Assembly (NCBI GenBank): GCA_963774935.1
Contig: CAVZGO010000009.1
Span: 1-64,000 of the forward strand
Length of the DNA stretch: 64,000 bases
Direction of reading: 5' to 3'
Origin: CAVZGO01 sp963774935
Lineage (GTDB): Bacteria; Chloroflexota; Anaerolineae; Anaerolineales; UBA4823
Part shown: one piece after another, positions 62,613-64,000 of the stretch
Numbering within the stretch: the first letter of the stretch is position 1
Layout of the letters: every line of letters begins with the position of its first letter
Notes under the pieces: model-generated
Databases searched by the model: none
What the model saw: the letters and a program-made list of their open reading frames with translations, nothing else
Told to the model about the DNA's origin: nothing
Translations under genes and position numbers: made by a program

Positions 62613-63671
62613 TTATTTCAAAAAGGAAGCCATCATAGCCGCCAGATCAGCGGTGCGGCAGGAGTAGCCCCATTCGTTGTCGTACCAGGTGACGATCTTG
62701 GCAAACGTGCTGGCTTCCTTGCCCAGTACCTGGCAGAAAGGCAGGTCAACGATGGAGCTGCGTGAGTCGCCCTTGTAGTCGACACTCACCAGCGGTTCGT
62801 CGGTAGCACCCAGGATGCCCTTCAACGAGCCAGCCGCGGCATCGCGATAGTCCTGGCGTAGCTGCTCGGTGGTAACCGGCTGAGCAAACTCAACGGTCAG
62901 GTCGATCACCGATACGGTCGGGGTGGGCACGCGCAAGGCGTAGCCATCCATGCGACCAGACAGGCTGGGGATGACCAGCTTGACAGCCTTAGCAGCGCCG
63001 GTGGTGGTCGGGATGATGCTCACCGCTGCGGCGCGGGCGCGGCGCAGGTCGCTGTGCGGCAGGTCCAGGATCTTCTGGTCGTTGGTGTAGGAGTGAATGG
63101 TGCACATGAAGCCCTTAAGGATTTCGTACTTGTCATGCACCACTTTCACTGCCGGAGCCAGGCCGTTCGTCGTGCAGGAAGCATTCGAGACAACATGGTG
63201 GCTGGCAGGATCGTACATATCCTGGTTGACGCCCAGGACGATAGTCAAGTCTTCGCCTTCCGCGGGGGCTGAAATGATAACTTTCTTGGCGCCGCCGGCG
63301 GTGATGTGGTTCTCTGCACCCTTAACCACCTTGCCCTTCTTGTTCACGCCATCCTTCTTGATGGTGAACAGGCCGGTGGATTCGATGACGATATCCACAC
63401 CCAGATCGCCCCATTTTATGGCTGCCGGGTCAGTTTCCTTGAATACCTTGATTTCCTTGCCGTTGATGAAGAGCTTCTCACCATCAACCACGACCTCGCC
63501 GGGGAATTTGCCGTAGTTCGAGTCGTACTTGAGCAGGTGCGCCATCGTCTTCAGATCGCCGATATCATTGAAAGCCACTACCTCTAACTCGCCGGAATGG
63601 CGTTCCTGGATGGCTTTAATGACCTGCCGCCCGATGCGACCAAAACCATTGATACCTACTTTGATTGCCAT
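62613..63671 (-). CDS. gap: Glyceraldehyde-3-phosphate dehydrogenase, type I
   Basis: A 352-residue cytoplasmic enzyme that oxidises and phosphorylates glyceraldehyde 3-phosphate with NAD(P). AIKVGINGFGRIGRQVIKAI is the dinucleotide fold, VVSNASCTTNGLAPAVKVVHD carries the catalytic Cys, and IPTTTGAAKAVKLVIPSLSGRMDGYALRVPTPTVSVIDL and TWYDNEWGYS are further family marks. It is slightly longer than the usual 335 residues because of an insertion (KKDGVNKKGKVVKGAENHI region). AAGGAGG, 9 nt before the ATG, is ideal. It is the first gene of the operon and lies 97 bp after the YvcK-like gene. Confidence 0.97.
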   Translation of the reverse strand: MAIKVGINGFGRIGRQVIKAIQERHSGELEVVAFNDIGDLKTMAHLLKYDSNYGKFPGEVVVDGEKLFINGKEIKVFKETDPAAIKWGDLGVDIVIESTGLFTIKKDGVNKKGKVVKGAENHITAGGAKKVIISAPAEGEDLTIVLGVNQDMYDPASHHVVSNASCTTNGLAPAVKVVHDKYEILKGFMCTIHSYTNDQKILDLPHSDLRRARAAAVSIIPTTTGAAKAVKLVIPSLSGRMDGYALRVPTPTVSVIDLTVEFAQPVTTEQLRQDYRDAAAGSLKGILGATDEPLVSVDYKGDSRSSIVDLPFCQVLGKEASTFAKIVTWYDNEWGYSCRTADLAAMMASFLK

Positions 63672-63768
63672 TGTGTAAACCTCCTTGATTTTATTAAAGT
63701 TAATTTTGATTATTTATTCCAAGGATCTCGATTGACCAGAGCGATACCCTTGGCTGCAGTCCAATTTA

Positions 63769-64000
63769 CTATTCTACCAGAGGTCCGGTTTTTTCTTGAT
63801 ACATTTCGAGCACAACCTGCGCCAATTTGCGCGAATCATGCCGCCAGGGATGCAAATCATCCACCAGGTCAGCCTGGCGCACCGAGCAGAGCTCGGCAAG
63901 GTTGTCCTCCGCCTGAACATACTGTATCTTTTTCGGCAGGCTGGCTGAAAAATTGTCGTTTGCGAGTGCAGCATCGAACAACCGACCACCCACATGCTCG
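63769..64000 (-). CDS. C-terminal end of a YvcK/CofD-like protein (partial)
   Basis: Only the last 76 or so residues are inside the window; the 5' part lies beyond 64000. The visible part (EHVGGRLFDAALANDNFSASLPKKIQYVQAED...ADLVDDLHPWRHDSRKLAQVVLEMYQE) resembles the end of YvcK-family proteins, where a 'vDAVLANDN' strand and an 'LVDxxxPWRHDSxKLA' tail are common. YvcK binds UDP-GlcNAc and links central carbon flux with cell-wall synthesis, and yvcK near gap-pgk-tpi is a known arrangement. The assignment rests on recall of this tail, so it is tentative. Confidence 0.55.
   Translation of the reverse strand, partial: EHVGGRLFDAALANDNFSASLPKKIQYVQAEDNLAELCSVRQADLVDDLHPWRHDSRKLAQVVLEMYQEKTGPLVE

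Noticed and set aside
1..64000. tRNA, rRNA or CRISPR features
   Set aside because: No cloverleaf with a recognisable T-arm, no rRNA-like sequence and no regularly spaced direct repeats were noticed on reading; no scanning program was available.

Overview
The window (about 55-60% G+C outside one low-G+C block) looks like a chromosome piece from a Chloroflexota bacterium, probably Anaerolineae. This is inferred from the gap-pgk-tpiA operon behind a YvcK-like gene, the LiaF/'toast-rack' and PspC-type membrane proteins, lipoproteins with Thr/Pro-rich linkers, and a phasin with a PhaR-like regulator. No rRNA, tRNA or CRISPR array was recognised.

Layout. 1-4.0 kb: a secreted SpvB/RHS-type giant protein, running off the left edge and broken by frameshifts. 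4.2-8.5 kb: a small lipoprotein, an adenosine deaminase-type hydrolase (two frame breaks) and an exonuclease-DinG helicase. 8.5-13.4 kb: an envelope module (two toast-rack proteins, a multi-pass protein, a PspC-domain protein) with nicotinate phosphoribosyltransferase inside it. 13.4-15.5 kb: a ParB-fold protein with an internally duplicated domain and a phosphoesterase. 15.5-23.5 kb: a lipid/PHA-granule region with patatin, two SCP2 proteins, a PlsC-type acyltransferase, an SDR protein, a phasin, a PhaR-like regulator and an S41 protease. 23.5-28.3 kb: three paralogous secreted clan-A glycoside hydrolases. 28.4-59.3 kb: a long minus-strand exopolysaccharide (EPS) locus. 59.5-60.3 kb: an M50-like membrane protein. 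60.4-64 kb: tpiA, pgk, gap and the end of a YvcK-like gene.

The EPS locus is the centrepiece. It opens with a NusG/RfaH/LoaP-type elongation factor behind an extended -10 promoter and a leader that can fold into a hairpin. All its own genes read the same way, often with ATGA stop/start overlaps, to an intrinsic-terminator-like hairpin at 26745-26773. It encodes GDP-mannose dehydratases, many glycosyltransferases, Wzx, one Wzy-type polymerase and one O-antigen-ligase-type protein, a Wzz/Wzc-type kinase with Tyr-rich tail, a low-Mr phosphatase, acyltransferases, an asparagine synthase, and a phosphoglycosyl transferase whose catalytic and sensor/TM halves are in reversed order. The A+T-rich middle (about 43-52 kb) next to an IS30-family element looks like the exchangeable, strain-specific part.

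Caution: about 25 apparent frameshifts interrupt otherwise conserved genes. Family-like sequence resumes at once in another frame, and I saw no in-frame stop codons in those frames. Many may be assembly or sequencing indels rather than real pseudogenes. Broken genes are given as one span with the approximate break points. RHS, asnB and the transposase, which have the most breaks, are typed as pseudogenes.
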